Source of the DNA: Aneurinibacillus sp. Ricciae_BoGa-3
GTDB lineage: Bacteria > Bacillota > Bacilli > Aneurinibacillales > Aneurinibacillaceae
DNA length: 64,000 bases
Direction: 5' to 3'
Assembly: GCF_028421645.1 (NCBI RefSeq)
Contig: NZ_CP116887.1
Span: forward strand, 1,738,001 to 1,802,000
Below are positions 43,681 through 52,319 of the stretch, piece by piece. A program made the translations under genes and the position numbers. Every line of letters begins with the position of its first letter. Position 1 is the stretch's first letter. Under the pieces are notes generated by a model that searched no databases, was not told where the DNA came from, and worked only from the letters and a program-made list of their open reading frames with translations.

Positions 43681-43848
43681 ATGAAAAACAAAGAACGATA
43701 CCAGGTCACTATTTATTGCCCTGAATGCGGAGAACGGTTTATCCTTCGCGGCAGCAAGGCAGGAACAGGCAGCATAGAAACCGGATTTAAGCAGTGTATC
43801 TGCAATAACCGTGAAAACTTTCATATTTCTTCACATAGGCTGGGTTAG
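43681..43848 (+). CDS. Small zinc-ribbon-like protein, 55 residues
   Basis: Short gene not covered by larger frames. It contains a CPECG knuckle (Cys13, Cys16) and a second CIC pair (about 39-41), which could bind one zinc. CAGGAGG (inside the end of prsW) sits ten bases before ATG. It occupies the place where sleB stands in B. subtilis. Family unknown; role could be nucleic-acid or protein binding. Confidence 0.7.
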   Translation: MKNKERYQVTIYCPECGERFILRGSKAGTGSIETGFKQCICNNRENFHISSHRLG

Positions 43849-43864
43849 CAGACCCGGCTTTTTA
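43838..43864 (+). terminator. Terminator after the zinc-ribbon gene
   Basis: GGCTGGGT / ACCCGGCT (two G-T pairs) followed by TTTTTATTTTG; overlaps the gene's last codons. Confidence 0.7.
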
Positions 43865-43945
43865 TTTTGTTCAGGGTTGCATATTCTTCCCACGCTTGTT
43901 TCACACTACTTCTTAAGAATTCCTTTATGAAGCAGGAGGGATAGT

Positions 43946-45298
43946 ATGTATGGAAAAATATCCGGTATCCTCATGCCGGTTTTGGCTCTGGGACTCATCG
44001 GAACCGGCGTGTGGGGGTACCAGGAAAACCAGGATAAAAACTCGATTCTCATTAAAGCCGAAAACCAGTACCAGAACTCTTTTCATAATTTAAATTTCCA
44101 TATGGACCAGCTGCAAGATGAGCTCGGGAAAACACTGGCGATGAACAGTAAAACCCAGCTCACACCTAGCCTTACCAATGTTTGGCGGCTTGCCTACTCC
44201 GCCCACCATGATGTCGGACAGCTGCCTCTTACACTGCTGCCATTTAACAAGACAGAAGAGTTCTTATCAAACGTAGCCGACTTCAGCTACCAAACCGCCG
44301 TCAGGGATCTGGATAAAAAGCCATTAACACCCCAGGAGCATAAGACGCTTCAGACGCTTTACACGCATTCCAAAGATATTCAGTCTAATTTGATGAAACT
44401 GCAGTCCACCGTTATTAAGAAAAATCTTCGCTGGATGGATGTCGAAACAGCGCTGGCATCGGAAGAAAAGCCAAGGGATAATACGATTATTGACGGGCTT
44501 AAGACCGTCGACAAAAACGTTTCCGGTTACCGTGATATTGATTTTGGAAGCGGCGGTATCGCAAGCCTTAACCATACGCGAACAGATAAAATGAAGAATT
44601 TGAAAGGACCCGCTGTCTCCGAACAGGAAGCAAGAGATCGGGCGGTCCGCTTCTCCGCCATCCCTTCTTCCCAGATCGAAAGCGTAACAGTCACCCCTAA
44701 TCAGAAAGGGACCGAGTACGAAGCGTACAGCGTGCGGATTAAGAAGAAAGGAAAGTCCGAGCCGATTACACTGGATGTCGCCAAGCGCGGCGGACAGGTT
44801 ATTTGGCTTCTGGATGAACGGCCAACAGGCCGCCAGCAAATAAAAATCGAGGATGCACGCAGGCGGGCCGAAACGTTTCTGTCCACACACGGGTATAAAT
44901 CGATGGATCCTATTTCCTACGCTGATTATACCGGCGTGGCCGCCTTCACGTTTGTATACCGGCAGGGGGATGTCCGCGTCTACCCGGATTCGGTTACCGT
45001 TAAGGTTGCGCTGGATAATGGGGAAATTACTGGCTTTCAAAGCGAACCTTATCTGCTCAATCACAAGCCGCGCATTATTCCAGCCCACCAATTATCACTT
45101 GCCCAGGCGCACAAGCGGGTAAGTCCCGCTTTCCATGTTAAGGAAACGAGGCGGGCCATCATCGAAAACGAGCGGGGACAAGAAGTGCTCTGCTATGAAT
45201 TTTACGGCAGCCTGAATAACGAGCATTACCGGATTTACGTAAACGCCCGCACGGGAGAGGAAGTAAAGGTAGATAAAATTAAAGCGGTTTCCATTTGA
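43946..45298 (+). CDS. ypeB: Spore germination protein YpeB
   Basis: Spore cortex protein of 450 residues with an N-terminal membrane anchor (about 5-24), a helical central part and three PepSY-like repeats in the C-terminal half (RDRAVRFSAIPSSQIESV; EDARRRAETFLSTHGY; LAQAHKRVSP). YpeB is needed for correct localisation and stability of the cortex-lytic enzyme SleB and restrains it until germination. Expected expression is in the forespore. GCAGGAGGG precedes ATG. The usual upstream sleB gene is absent here. Confidence 0.95.
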   Translation: MYGKISGILMPVLALGLIGTGVWGYQENQDKNSILIKAENQYQNSFHNLNFHMDQLQDELGKTLAMNSKTQLTPSLTNVWRLAYSAHHDVGQLPLTLLPFNKTEEFLSNVADFSYQTAVRDLDKKPLTPQEHKTLQTLYTHSKDIQSNLMKLQSTVIKKNLRWMDVETALASEEKPRDNTIIDGLKTVDKNVSGYRDIDFGSGGIASLNHTRTDKMKNLKGPAVSEQEARDRAVRFSAIPSSQIESVTVTPNQKGTEYEAYSVRIKKKGKSEPITLDVAKRGGQVIWLLDERPTGRQQIKIEDARRRAETFLSTHGYKSMDPISYADYTGVAAFTFVYRQGDVRVYPDSVTVKVALDNGEITGFQSEPYLLNHKPRIIPAHQLSLAQAHKRVSPAFHVKETRRAIIENERGQEVLCYEFYGSLNNEHYRIYVNARTGEEVKVDKIKAVSI

Positions 45299-45313
45299 GG
45301 TATGCAAGAAGTT

Positions 45314-45354
45314 GGGCAGGCGGGTACTTGTCTAAGTCGGTAACCCGCCTGCCC
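45314..45354 (+). terminator. GC-rich hairpin after ypeB, no T tract
   Basis: Perfect 12-bp stem GGGCAGGCGGGT / ACCCGCCTGCCC, 17-base loop. It could slow or stop transcription or protect the mRNA end. Confidence 0.55.
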
Positions 45355-45371
45355 TATCGGAGGTAGTGCAG

Positions 45372-45560
45372 ATGAAAAGAAGGTACGTTTCCTATGATGA
45401 GCGCTACAATCGATTCCTACGCTCGGTTGAAAGGCTGCTGTTTATTGCAATTCTTGTCGGGTTGGTCAGCCTTTTTTTGTGCCAGGCCCTGCTTGGCGAT
45501 GAATCGTTTCGCAGCTGGGCGGTCGAAACGGTACGTCTGGAAGGCATTGCATCGCCATAA
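45372..45560 (+). CDS. ypfB: Small membrane protein YpfB (DUF5359-like)
   Basis: Protein of 62 residues: basic N-terminal MKRRYVSYDERYNRFLRS, one membrane helix (about 20-42) and a short acidic end. Position directly upstream of cmk is that of ypfB in B. subtilis; the assignment rests on position, size and topology. GTG 45366 is in frame, but the GGAGG at 45359 fits ATG 45372. ypfA (PilZ protein), normally just before ypfB, is missing here. Confidence 0.7.
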   Translation: MKRRYVSYDERYNRFLRSVERLLFIAILVGLVSLFLCQALLGDESFRSWAVETVRLEGIASP

Positions 45561-45664
45561 TGGCTATGATACTATGAAAGTAATTGAATAGAAGCTGCCC
45601 GCTGCGCGTAAGAAATCATTGTTTTTGTTGTGCATGTCTTTTGGAACCGAATAGTCTAACATAG

Positions 45665-45687
45665 AAGCAGGCATTCCTGCTTTTTTT
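45665..45687 (+). terminator. Terminator of ypfB
   Basis: AAGCAGG / CCTGCTT hairpin with a four-base loop, followed by TTTTT. Confidence 0.85.
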
Positions 45688-45696
45688 GGTATATGC

Positions 45697-45713
45697 GGGT
45701 ATTCGATATACCC
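45697..45713. repeat. Short inverted repeat upstream of cmk
   Basis: GGGTAT TCGAT ATACCC, 55 bases before the cmk start. Possible operator; no family recognised. Confidence 0.3.
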
Positions 45714-45767
45714 ATGCGAAACGCGGCGGGAACACGTTAGAGATCGAGTTAGGGTGGGATGTAAGAG

Positions 45768-46442
45768 GTGAATATTGCAATAGACGGACCGGCAGGAGCC
45801 GGGAAAAGCACGGTTGCCCGGCAGGTAGCAAGCCGCTTAAAGCTTCTGTACATTGATACGGGGGCCATGTACCGGGCGCTGACTTACGCTGCCATACATA
45901 GAGACTGTCCGCTTACCGATGAAGAGCGGCTTCACAGCCTGCTTGAATCGATACAAATAACACTGGACGCATTGGAAGACGGACAGCACGTTTATGTCGA
46001 TGGCCATGATGTAACGAATGAAGTGCGCATGCCTGTTGTAACCGATAACGTTTCACAGGTATCTGCCTATCCCTCTATTCGGCAGCGAATGGTTCAACTG
46101 CAGCGTGAACTGGCGCGTAACAAATCCGTTGTCATGGACGGCCGCGACATCGGCACACATGTGCTGCCTGATGCTGAACTGAAAATCTTTCTGACAGCTT
46201 CCCATGAAGAGAGGGCGCAGCGTAGATACCACGAACTCGTTAATCGCGGCATTGAGGCTGATCTTCCACAGCTGGCGGTGGATATTGCCGAGCGGGACCG
46301 CAAGGATTCAGAACGGGAAACCGCACCGCTTCGCCAGGCCAGCGATGCGGTGCTGCTCGATACAACGGGAATATCGGTCGATGAAGTCGTTAACCGCATT
46401 GTTACGCTTTATCTTCAAGTAAAGGAGCATGCAGAAGCATGA
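45768..46442 (+). CDS. cmk: Cytidylate kinase
   Basis: Nucleoside monophosphate kinase of 224 residues that phosphorylates CMP and dCMP using ATP. P-loop GPAGAGKST at 6-14, YIDTGAMYRA, DGRDIGT and SHEERAQRRYHEL are family marks. Start is GTG; the protein begins MNIAIDGPAG as expected, though the ribosome site (AGGG about 12 bases away, or the weak AAGAG) is poor. It overlaps plsC by four bases (ATGA), so the two are translationally coupled. Confidence 0.95.
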   Translation: MNIAIDGPAGAGKSTVARQVASRLKLLYIDTGAMYRALTYAAIHRDCPLTDEERLHSLLESIQITLDALEDGQHVYVDGHDVTNEVRMPVVTDNVSQVSAYPSIRQRMVQLQRELARNKSVVMDGRDIGTHVLPDAELKIFLTASHEERAQRRYHELVNRGIEADLPQLAVDIAERDRKDSERETAPLRQASDAVLLDTTGISVDEVVNRIVTLYLQVKEHAEA

Positions 46443-47026
46443 CACTTTACCGATTTTTTCGCGCTATCTTTCGCTTCATTTTCGCGGTATTCTACCGCTG
46501 GAATGTAGTCGGCAGGGAAAACATTCCGGACGGCGGGGTTGTCCTGTGCTGCAACCATATAAGCAATTGGGATCCGATGCTGCTAGGCTCTGGAATTGAG
46601 CGGCAGGTACATTTTATGGCAAAAGAAGAGTTATTTAAGATTCCTGTTGTATCCCAGCTGGTAACAGCATTCGGTACGTTCCCGATTAAGCGGGGAACCG
46701 GCGATCGCCGGGCCATCCGGCGGGCGCTTGAACTGGCCAAAGACAATCGGGTGTTGGGGATTTTTCCAGAGGGGACAAGGAGTAAAACCGGCGAACCGGG
46801 CAAAGCTTTGCCGGGGGCTGCCTTAATCGCCTTAAAATCCGGAGCGCAAGTTGTACCTGTGTATATAAAAGGACCTTATAAAATTTTCCGTCCTATCACG
46901 ATTATTTATGGTCAGCCATTCGATTTAAATGAACGTGTAATGGGTAAAAACAATGCAGAACGTCTTGACAACGCGGCAGATATCATTATGCAGGAGATCA
47001 AGTGCTTAAAGCAGATACATAACTAA
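46439..47026 (+). CDS. plsC: 1-acyl-sn-glycerol-3-phosphate acyltransferase
   Basis: Membrane-associated enzyme of 195 residues that acylates lysophosphatidic acid to phosphatidic acid. The HxxxxD motif is NHISNWDP (about 38-45), FPIKRGTGDRRAIR and FPEGTRS follow. A hydrophobic N-terminal segment anchors it. Position between cmk and ypfD is conserved in Bacillales. The following gap 47027-47285 holds a TTGACA at 47154-47159 without a good -10, and nothing else obvious. Confidence 0.95.
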   Translation: MTLYRFFRAIFRFIFAVFYRWNVVGRENIPDGGVVLCCNHISNWDPMLLGSGIERQVHFMAKEELFKIPVVSQLVTAFGTFPIKRGTGDRRAIRRALELAKDNRVLGIFPEGTRSKTGEPGKALPGAALIALKSGAQVVPVYIKGPYKIFRPITIIYGQPFDLNERVMGKNNAERLDNAADIIMQEIKCLKQIHN

Positions 47027-47285
47027 TGTGGACTCTTGAATTGTATGAGATTTGAAAGATTGTTGCAAACTATTTAGCAGTGTCCATGATGCATGTAGGC
47101 TGCACATTTACCGTTTTCATGCTTATTCGAATTGCAGCGTAGTAATTGTGGCTTGACACCTTTCACACTAGCCATCAGCCTGCAATATTTGGTAAGCTAA
47201 TATAAATTACGTTGCTGTTTGCCATAAATGCCTTACCCAGGTGTTTATTGTTTTAATGGCTTTTATTCCAGAGGAGGTATGGTCA

Positions 47286-48509
47286 ATGGTTGAAGAAAAT
47301 CAGAGTGAAATGATGGGCAAGGAGGTACAAATAGGTGATGTGCTGACCGGAACCATCACAAAAGTTGATGAGAAGCAGGCATTAGTAGATGTGGGCTTTA
47401 AATCAGATGCAATTCTTCCAATCAGCGAAGTGTCTAGCCTGCATATCGAAAAAGTAGGCGATGTTCTTTCTGAAGGCCAGCAAATTACAGTAAAAGCAAC
47501 GAGAATTGAACAGGAAAAGGATGAACTTATCGTCTCTAAACGTGCAGTCGATGCTGATAAGGCATGGGTCGATCTACAGGATAAATTTGAATCTGGTGAA
47601 GTGTTTGACGCTGTGATAGCCGATACGGTAAAAGGTGGTCTTGTGGTTGACCTTGGCGTGCGCGGATTTATTCCGGCATCCCATGTAGAGCGCCACTTCG
47701 TAGAGGATTTCTCCGATTACAAAGGAAGAACCCTCTCTGTTAAAGTGATCGAACTGGATCAGGAAAAAAATAAAGTCATCCTATCGCACCGCGCCGTGCT
47801 TGAAGACGAGGCAAACCGCAAGAAAAACCAGGTGTTAGAAGACCTTCAGGTAGGATCCGTTATTGAGGGAACGGTTCAGCGCCTGACTGATTTTGGCGCA
47901 TTCGTTGACGTAGGCGGCGTAGATGGACTTGTTCATATCTCTGAAATTTCCTACACGCATGTTGACAAACCTTCTGATGTCCTTAAAGAAGGCGATAAGG
48001 TTAATGTAAAGATTCTCAAAGTGGATCCGGCCAATGAACGTATTAGTCTCAGCATCAAAGCTGCTCAACCGGGACCATGGCAGCAGGCAGCTGGTCAGTT
48101 TAAGATCGGCGATGTTGTAAAAGGTACCGTTAAGCGCCTTGTAAGCTTCGGTGCATTTGTTGAAGTAGCGCCTGGCGTGGAAGGGCTTGTTCACATTTCG
48201 CAGATCGCAAACCGCCACATCGCGACGCCTGGTGAAGTGCTGAAAGAAGGAGAAGAAGTCCAGGTAAAAATCCTTGACATTAACACGGAAGAAGAACGTA
48301 TGAGCCTTAGCATTCGCGAAGTTGAGGGAGGCGCCAGCGAAAAACAGCCAAAAAGGGAAGGCAAGAAGGAGACAACCACCGCATATTCTTCCGATGAAAG
48401 CGGAATGGGTGTAACCCTAGGCGACTTGTTTGGCGATCTGGCTAAAAAAATTAAAGCAGTAATTCAGGGGTACTATGTCAAGAACTTCACGAAAAAAGGA
48501 ACATATTGA
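47286..48509 (+). CDS. ypfD: S1-domain RNA-binding protein YpfD (ribosomal protein S1 homologue)
   Basis: Protein of 407 residues with four S1 repeats: about 15-85, 100-170, 185-260 and 272-345 (GDVLTGTITKV, GEVFDAVIADT, GSVIEGTVQRL, GDVVKGTVKRL). The last two are closest to RNA-binding S1 repeats of true S1. The Firmicute homologue is not always ribosome-bound. GAGGAGG lies nine bases before ATG 47286. The 3' end, with an unusual YYVKNFTKKGTY tail, overlaps fni by 35 bases. Confidence 0.93.
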   Translation: MVEENQSEMMGKEVQIGDVLTGTITKVDEKQALVDVGFKSDAILPISEVSSLHIEKVGDVLSEGQQITVKATRIEQEKDELIVSKRAVDADKAWVDLQDKFESGEVFDAVIADTVKGGLVVDLGVRGFIPASHVERHFVEDFSDYKGRTLSVKVIELDQEKNKVILSHRAVLEDEANRKKNQVLEDLQVGSVIEGTVQRLTDFGAFVDVGGVDGLVHISEISYTHVDKPSDVLKEGDKVNVKILKVDPANERISLSIKAAQPGPWQQAAGQFKIGDVVKGTVKRLVSFGAFVEVAPGVEGLVHISQIANRHIATPGEVLKEGEEVQVKILDINTEEERMSLSIREVEGGASEKQPKREGKKETTTAYSSDESGMGVTLGDLFGDLAKKIKAVIQGYYVKNFTKKGTY

Positions 48510-49545
48510 CCGGGCGCTGGCTGTCGGCCAATCCGGAAAACATGGGTTGGATGATGTGAAGTTTATCCATAACGCGCTGCCTGATATGGATCTGTCCACA
48601 GTTTCACATGCTTCTACCATCGGCGGACTTGCTTTGAGTTCGCCGATTGTTGTGAATGCAATGACGGGCGGTGCAAGAGAAACTCACAGGATCAACCAAA
48701 TACTCTCCATTATTGCGCGGGAAGCAGGCCTTGCTATGGCGGTTGGTTCGCAAATGGCAGCCATTCATAACCCAGAGTTGGTGGATACATACCGCATAGC
48801 GCGCAAGGAAAATCCGAAAGGTATCCTGTTTGCAAACTTAGGGGCAGAAGCGACACCGGACATGGCCAGGCGTGCCATCGATATGATTGAGGCTGACGGG
48901 CTCCAGATCCACTTAAATGTCATGCAGGAGCTGCTTATGCCGGAGGGAGACCGTGATTTCTCAGGTGCTTCTAGGCGAATCCAGGCGATTGTTGACGCTG
49001 TTGGGGTTCCTGTCATCGTCAAGGAGGTAGGCTTCGGGCTTTCTCGGGAAGCCTGTATCCGGCTGGTAGAATGCGGTGTATCTGTATTCGATGTAGGCGG
49101 ACGCGGCGGGACAAATTTTGCACGGATCGAAAACGCACGCCGTGCCGTTCCCTACGACATGCTCAACAATTGGGGATTGACGACAGCTTCCAGTTTGCTG
49201 GAAGCTGCCGACGCTAAGATCCACGTGCGGCAGGGCGGTCGTGATTTCGACACGATGGCCACCGGCGGTCTTCAGACAGCGTTGGATATCGCCCGCGCTA
49301 TCGCGATCGGTGCGAATTGTACAGGCATGGCAGGTTTCTTCCTCTCCTATGCCGTCCAGGATCAGGTTGAGGAGGCACTTGACAAAGTCAGGGGCCTGCA
49401 CGAACAGCTGGATATTATCCTGTGTGCTCTAGGTGCGGGATCGATCCTGGATTTGCAGCGGATTCCGGTTGTTATAGCCGGCGAAACCTTCCATTGGGCC
49501 TCGCAGCGCGGAATAGATTGCAGCGCCTATGCAAGAAGAGGTTGA
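48475..49545 (+). CDS. fni: Isopentenyl-diphosphate delta-isomerase, type 2
   Basis: FMN- and NADPH-dependent enzyme of 356 residues that interconverts isopentenyl and dimethylallyl diphosphate. It starts MSRTSRKKEHIDRAL like relatives; FMN-binding stretches VNAMTGGARETHRIN, VKEVGFGLSREAC, VGGRGGTNFARIEN and the MATGGLQTALDIARAIAIGA block are present. Supplies the isoprenoid precursors used by HepS/HepT further right. The start lies 35 bases inside ypfD, in a different frame, behind CAGGGG. Confidence 0.95.
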   Translation: MSRTSRKKEHIDRALAVGQSGKHGLDDVKFIHNALPDMDLSTVSHASTIGGLALSSPIVVNAMTGGARETHRINQILSIIAREAGLAMAVGSQMAAIHNPELVDTYRIARKENPKGILFANLGAEATPDMARRAIDMIEADGLQIHLNVMQELLMPEGDRDFSGASRRIQAIVDAVGVPVIVKEVGFGLSREACIRLVECGVSVFDVGGRGGTNFARIENARRAVPYDMLNNWGLTTASSLLEAADAKIHVRQGGRDFDTMATGGLQTALDIARAIAIGANCTGMAGFFLSYAVQDQVEEALDKVRGLHEQLDIILCALGAGSILDLQRIPVVIAGETFHWASQRGIDCSAYARRG

Positions 49546-49573
49546 CCTTCAGGAATTCTATGCAGTTATCGAG

Positions 49574-49616
49574 AAGGCTTTCTTATGCCGGATAGGCACT
49601 AAGAAAGCCTTTTTTG
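49574..49616 (+). terminator. Terminator of ypfD-fni
   Basis: AAGGCTTTCTTA / TAAGAAAGCCTT, 12 bp, followed by six T. Confidence 0.9.
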
Positions 49617-49665
49617 GCCATACTAGGATAAAAGACAGTATGGAAAAAGGAGAATCACCCCTGAA

Positions 49666-50295
49666 ATGAATCCAGGCTACATCGCGTCACTCTGCTTATT
49701 TATATTGTTTGTATTATATTGGATGGGTAGTCTTGAAGCTGTCCGAAAAAGCGCGCGCAAGGTTATTGTAGGTTTTACTGCCGCACTGGTGTCAGGAGCC
49801 TGGGATATACCTGTACGCCCGTCTTTGTCGATCAACCTATCCTTTCTAGTGGCGGGCTTTTTGTTTTTTTATCTGTGGTCTCGTGAGGCAGCAAACCAGC
49901 GAACCCAAATATTTATGGCAGGTCTTCTAGTTGGCACGAGCCTGTTTTTGGTTCGCTATCTGCTGTATCTGGACCCGGTATTGCAAATTGCGGACCTGCT
50001 TTACTGTCAGGTGGCCGTATCTTTGGCGTTGACTGTCACTCTTGCCAGAACGCTGCCTGAAGCGATACTGATCAGTACGTTTGGAACGCTTGCGTTTGAA
50101 GTGTTCAATGAGGTGTGGCAGTATACGTTATTTGGTTCAGCAGCATTGGGAGGCATGGCTTTTCTAGACAGCCTGATTTTGTCCACGCTTGTGTCTGCAG
50201 TAGGAAAAGCATTTATTCTTTCCCTATATGATCATGCTTTTAGTATGTATAAAGGGTGGCTCAATTTTAAGAAGGAAAAACGCGCGGGAAGATAG
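49666..50295 (+). CDS. yphA: YphA-family membrane protein
   Basis: Protein of 209 residues with about six membrane helices and a short basic cytoplasmic end (NFKKEKRAGR). No catalytic motif is visible. It stands between fni and der, the position of yphA in B. subtilis, and size and topology agree; the name rests on that. Start ATG follows AAAAAGGAGAATCACC. Function unknown; a sporulation role has been suggested for the family in general. Confidence 0.75.
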   Translation: MNPGYIASLCLFILFVLYWMGSLEAVRKSARKVIVGFTAALVSGAWDIPVRPSLSINLSFLVAGFLFFYLWSREAANQRTQIFMAGLLVGTSLFLVRYLLYLDPVLQIADLLYCQVAVSLALTVTLARTLPEAILISTFGTLAFEVFNEVWQYTLFGSAALGGMAFLDSLILSTLVSAVGKAFILSLYDHAFSMYKGWLNFKKEKRAGR

Positions 50296-50383
50296 CTAGG
50301 ATTATCATGCTTCCGCGCTTGCTTGTCCCTTCGTTTCATCTTATGATAGTAACGATGTCTAATTAAGAGAGGTAAACAGTAGT

Positions 50384-51700
50384 ATGGCAAATCCAGTCGT
50401 AGCAATTGTTGGCCGGCCGAATGTCGGCAAGTCGACAATTTTTAACCGAATTGTAGGCCAACGCCTTGCAATTGTGGAAAATGTTCCAGGGGTGACACGA
50501 GACCGGCTGTACAGCCCTGCAGAATGGATGGAAAATCGGTTCAGCCTGATTGATACAGGCGGGATCGACTTTGATGATCACGATATTTTGCTCGATTCTA
50601 TCCGCCACCAGGCTGAGCTGGCAGTGGATGAAGCCGATGTGATCATTTTTGTAGTGGATGGAACAACCGGGATAACCGATCAGGATCAGGAAGTAGCGCG
50701 GATGCTGTTCCGCTCCAATAAGCCCGTTGTACTCGCCGTTAACAAAATTGATAATCCCAACCGGCTAAATGATGTGTATGAGTTTTACTCGCTCGGCTTC
50801 GGAGAGCCGTTTGCCGTTTCCGGCGCGCATGCCATCGGGTTTGGTGATTTGCTCGATGAAATTGTGAAACATTTTCCTAAGCATGTAGATGATGAGTATG
50901 ATGAAGATGTGATCCGGGTGTCGCTTATTGGTCGGCCCAATGTTGGCAAATCTTCGCTGGTGAATGCGCTGCTTGGGGAAGAGCGCGTCATCGTGAGCGA
51001 TATTGCGGGAACGACCAGGGACGCGATTGACACGCCGTTCTCCTTTAATGAACAGGATTACGTGTTAATTGACACAGCCGGGATGCGCAAGCGCGGCAAA
51101 GTATACGAATCAACAGAGAAGTATAGCGTGATGAGGGCTCTCCGGGCGATGGAACGCTCGGATGTGGTTCTGGTCGTAATCGACGGGGAACAGGGAATTA
51201 TCGAACAGGACAAGAAAGTAGCGGGATATGCGCACGAGGCTGGCCGGGGCGTAATCATTGTCGTCAATAAGTGGGATGCAGTAGAAAAGGATGACAAAAC
51301 GATGAAGCGTTTCACAGATGAGATCCGAGAGGAATTTAAGTACCTTTCCTATGCGCCTATTCTCTTTGTATCGGCTAAAACGAAGCAGCGCATACAGCAA
51401 ATACTCCCGAAGGTATCCGATGTTGCTGAACAGCATGCGCAGCGCATCAGCACATCGGTGCTAAACGATATTATCCAGGAAGCGACAACGGTGACGCCGC
51501 CTCCGTCTGACAAAGGGCGACGGTTGCGGATTAACTATGCAACACAGGTGGCAGTAAAACCGCCAACTTTTGTTTTATTTGTAAATGACACAGAACTCCT
51601 GCATTTCTCATACCAGCGCTATCTGGAGAATAAAATTAGAGAAGCTTTTCCATTTGAAGGGACGCCGATCCGCGTGCTTGCAAGGAATAAAGCGGAATAG
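50384..51700 (+). CDS. der: Ribosome-assembly GTPase Der (EngA)
   Basis: Essential GTPase of 438 residues for 50S subunit maturation. Two G domains in tandem: first P-loop [12 protein letters not shown] (8-19) with DTGG and NKID; second [12 protein letters not shown] (about 182-193) with DTAGM and NKWD; then a KH-like C-terminal domain (about 355-438). AAGAGAGG precedes ATG. Forms a run with plsY and gpsA (17 and 18 bases apart). Confidence 0.97.
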   Translation: MANPVVAIVGRPNVGKSTIFNRIVGQRLAIVENVPGVTRDRLYSPAEWMENRFSLIDTGGIDFDDHDILLDSIRHQAELAVDEADVIIFVVDGTTGITDQDQEVARMLFRSNKPVVLAVNKIDNPNRLNDVYEFYSLGFGEPFAVSGAHAIGFGDLLDEIVKHFPKHVDDEYDEDVIRVSLIGRPNVGKSSLVNALLGEERVIVSDIAGTTRDAIDTPFSFNEQDYVLIDTAGMRKRGKVYESTEKYSVMRALRAMERSDVVLVVIDGEQGIIEQDKKVAGYAHEAGRGVIIVVNKWDAVEKDDKTMKRFTDEIREEFKYLSYAPILFVSAKTKQRIQQILPKVSDVAEQHAQRISTSVLNDIIQEATTVTPPPSDKGRRLRINYATQVAVKPPTFVLFVNDTELLHFSYQRYLENKIREAFPFEGTPIRVLARNKAE

Positions 51701-51716
51701 AGAGAGAGGGGAAACC

Positions 51717-52301
51717 GTGGCAGCAGTTGCGATCATCATTGGATATTTGCTTGGTTCGATTAGCTTTAGTATTTTGGTTACAAAGAAATTGAAGAAAATT
51801 GATATACGGGACTATGGCAGCGGCAACGCAGGGGCAACCAATACACTGCGTGTTCTTGGCAAAGGGCCTGCTATAGTCGTGCTCCTTCTGGACGCTGCCA
51901 AAGGCGCCTTTGCCGTTTTACTCGCCAAAGCGCTCGGAGTTGGTGATTGGGGTATTGTGCTGGCGGGTGTCGCTGCAATTTTGGGACATAATTGGCCGGT
52001 ATTTTTTGGCTTTAAAGGCGGAAAGGGAGTGGCCACAACCATTGGCATGCTGCTTGCCCTTACACCGGTTCCAACTCTCCTGGCGATTGTGCTGACGCTC
52101 CTGGTCATTGCCGCAACCCGGTATGTTTCAGTCGGCTCGCTTGCGTTTGTAACGGTTATCCCGATATTCATGTACATAGGGAAAGAGAGCACTCCATACA
52201 TTCTTGGAACGCTGCTTGTAACCGTACTGGGTTACATCCGGCACGCAGAAAATATCAGCCGCCTTCTCCAAGGGAAAGAAAGAAAACTGGGGAAATCCTA
52301 A
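51717..52301 (+). CDS. plsY: Glycerol-3-phosphate acyltransferase (acyl-phosphate type)
   Basis: Integral membrane enzyme of 194 residues with about five helices; transfers acyl from acyl-phosphate to glycerol-3-phosphate. Family motifs are IRDYGSGNAGATNTLR, GHNWPVFFGFKGGKGVAT and the last RHAENISRLL. Start is GTG after GAGAGAGGGG; the frame is open back into der but no other start is placed well. Together with GpsA downstream it makes lysophosphatidic acid, which PlsC uses. Confidence 0.96.
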   Translation: MAAVAIIIGYLLGSISFSILVTKKLKKIDIRDYGSGNAGATNTLRVLGKGPAIVVLLLDAAKGAFAVLLAKALGVGDWGIVLAGVAAILGHNWPVFFGFKGGKGVATTIGMLLALTPVPTLLAIVLTLLVIAATRYVSVGSLAFVTVIPIFMYIGKESTPYILGTLLVTVLGYIRHAENISRLLQGKERKLGKS

Positions 52302-52319
52302 GCAGAGGTGGAAAACAAA

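Noticed and set aside
44324..45091. 255-codon antisense frame opposite ypeB
   Set aside because: No start signal, and the ypeB frame has clear domain support.
47153..47200. TTGACA at 47154 as the ypfD promoter
   Set aside because: No acceptable -10 at 16-19 bases; only AT-rich sequence further away.
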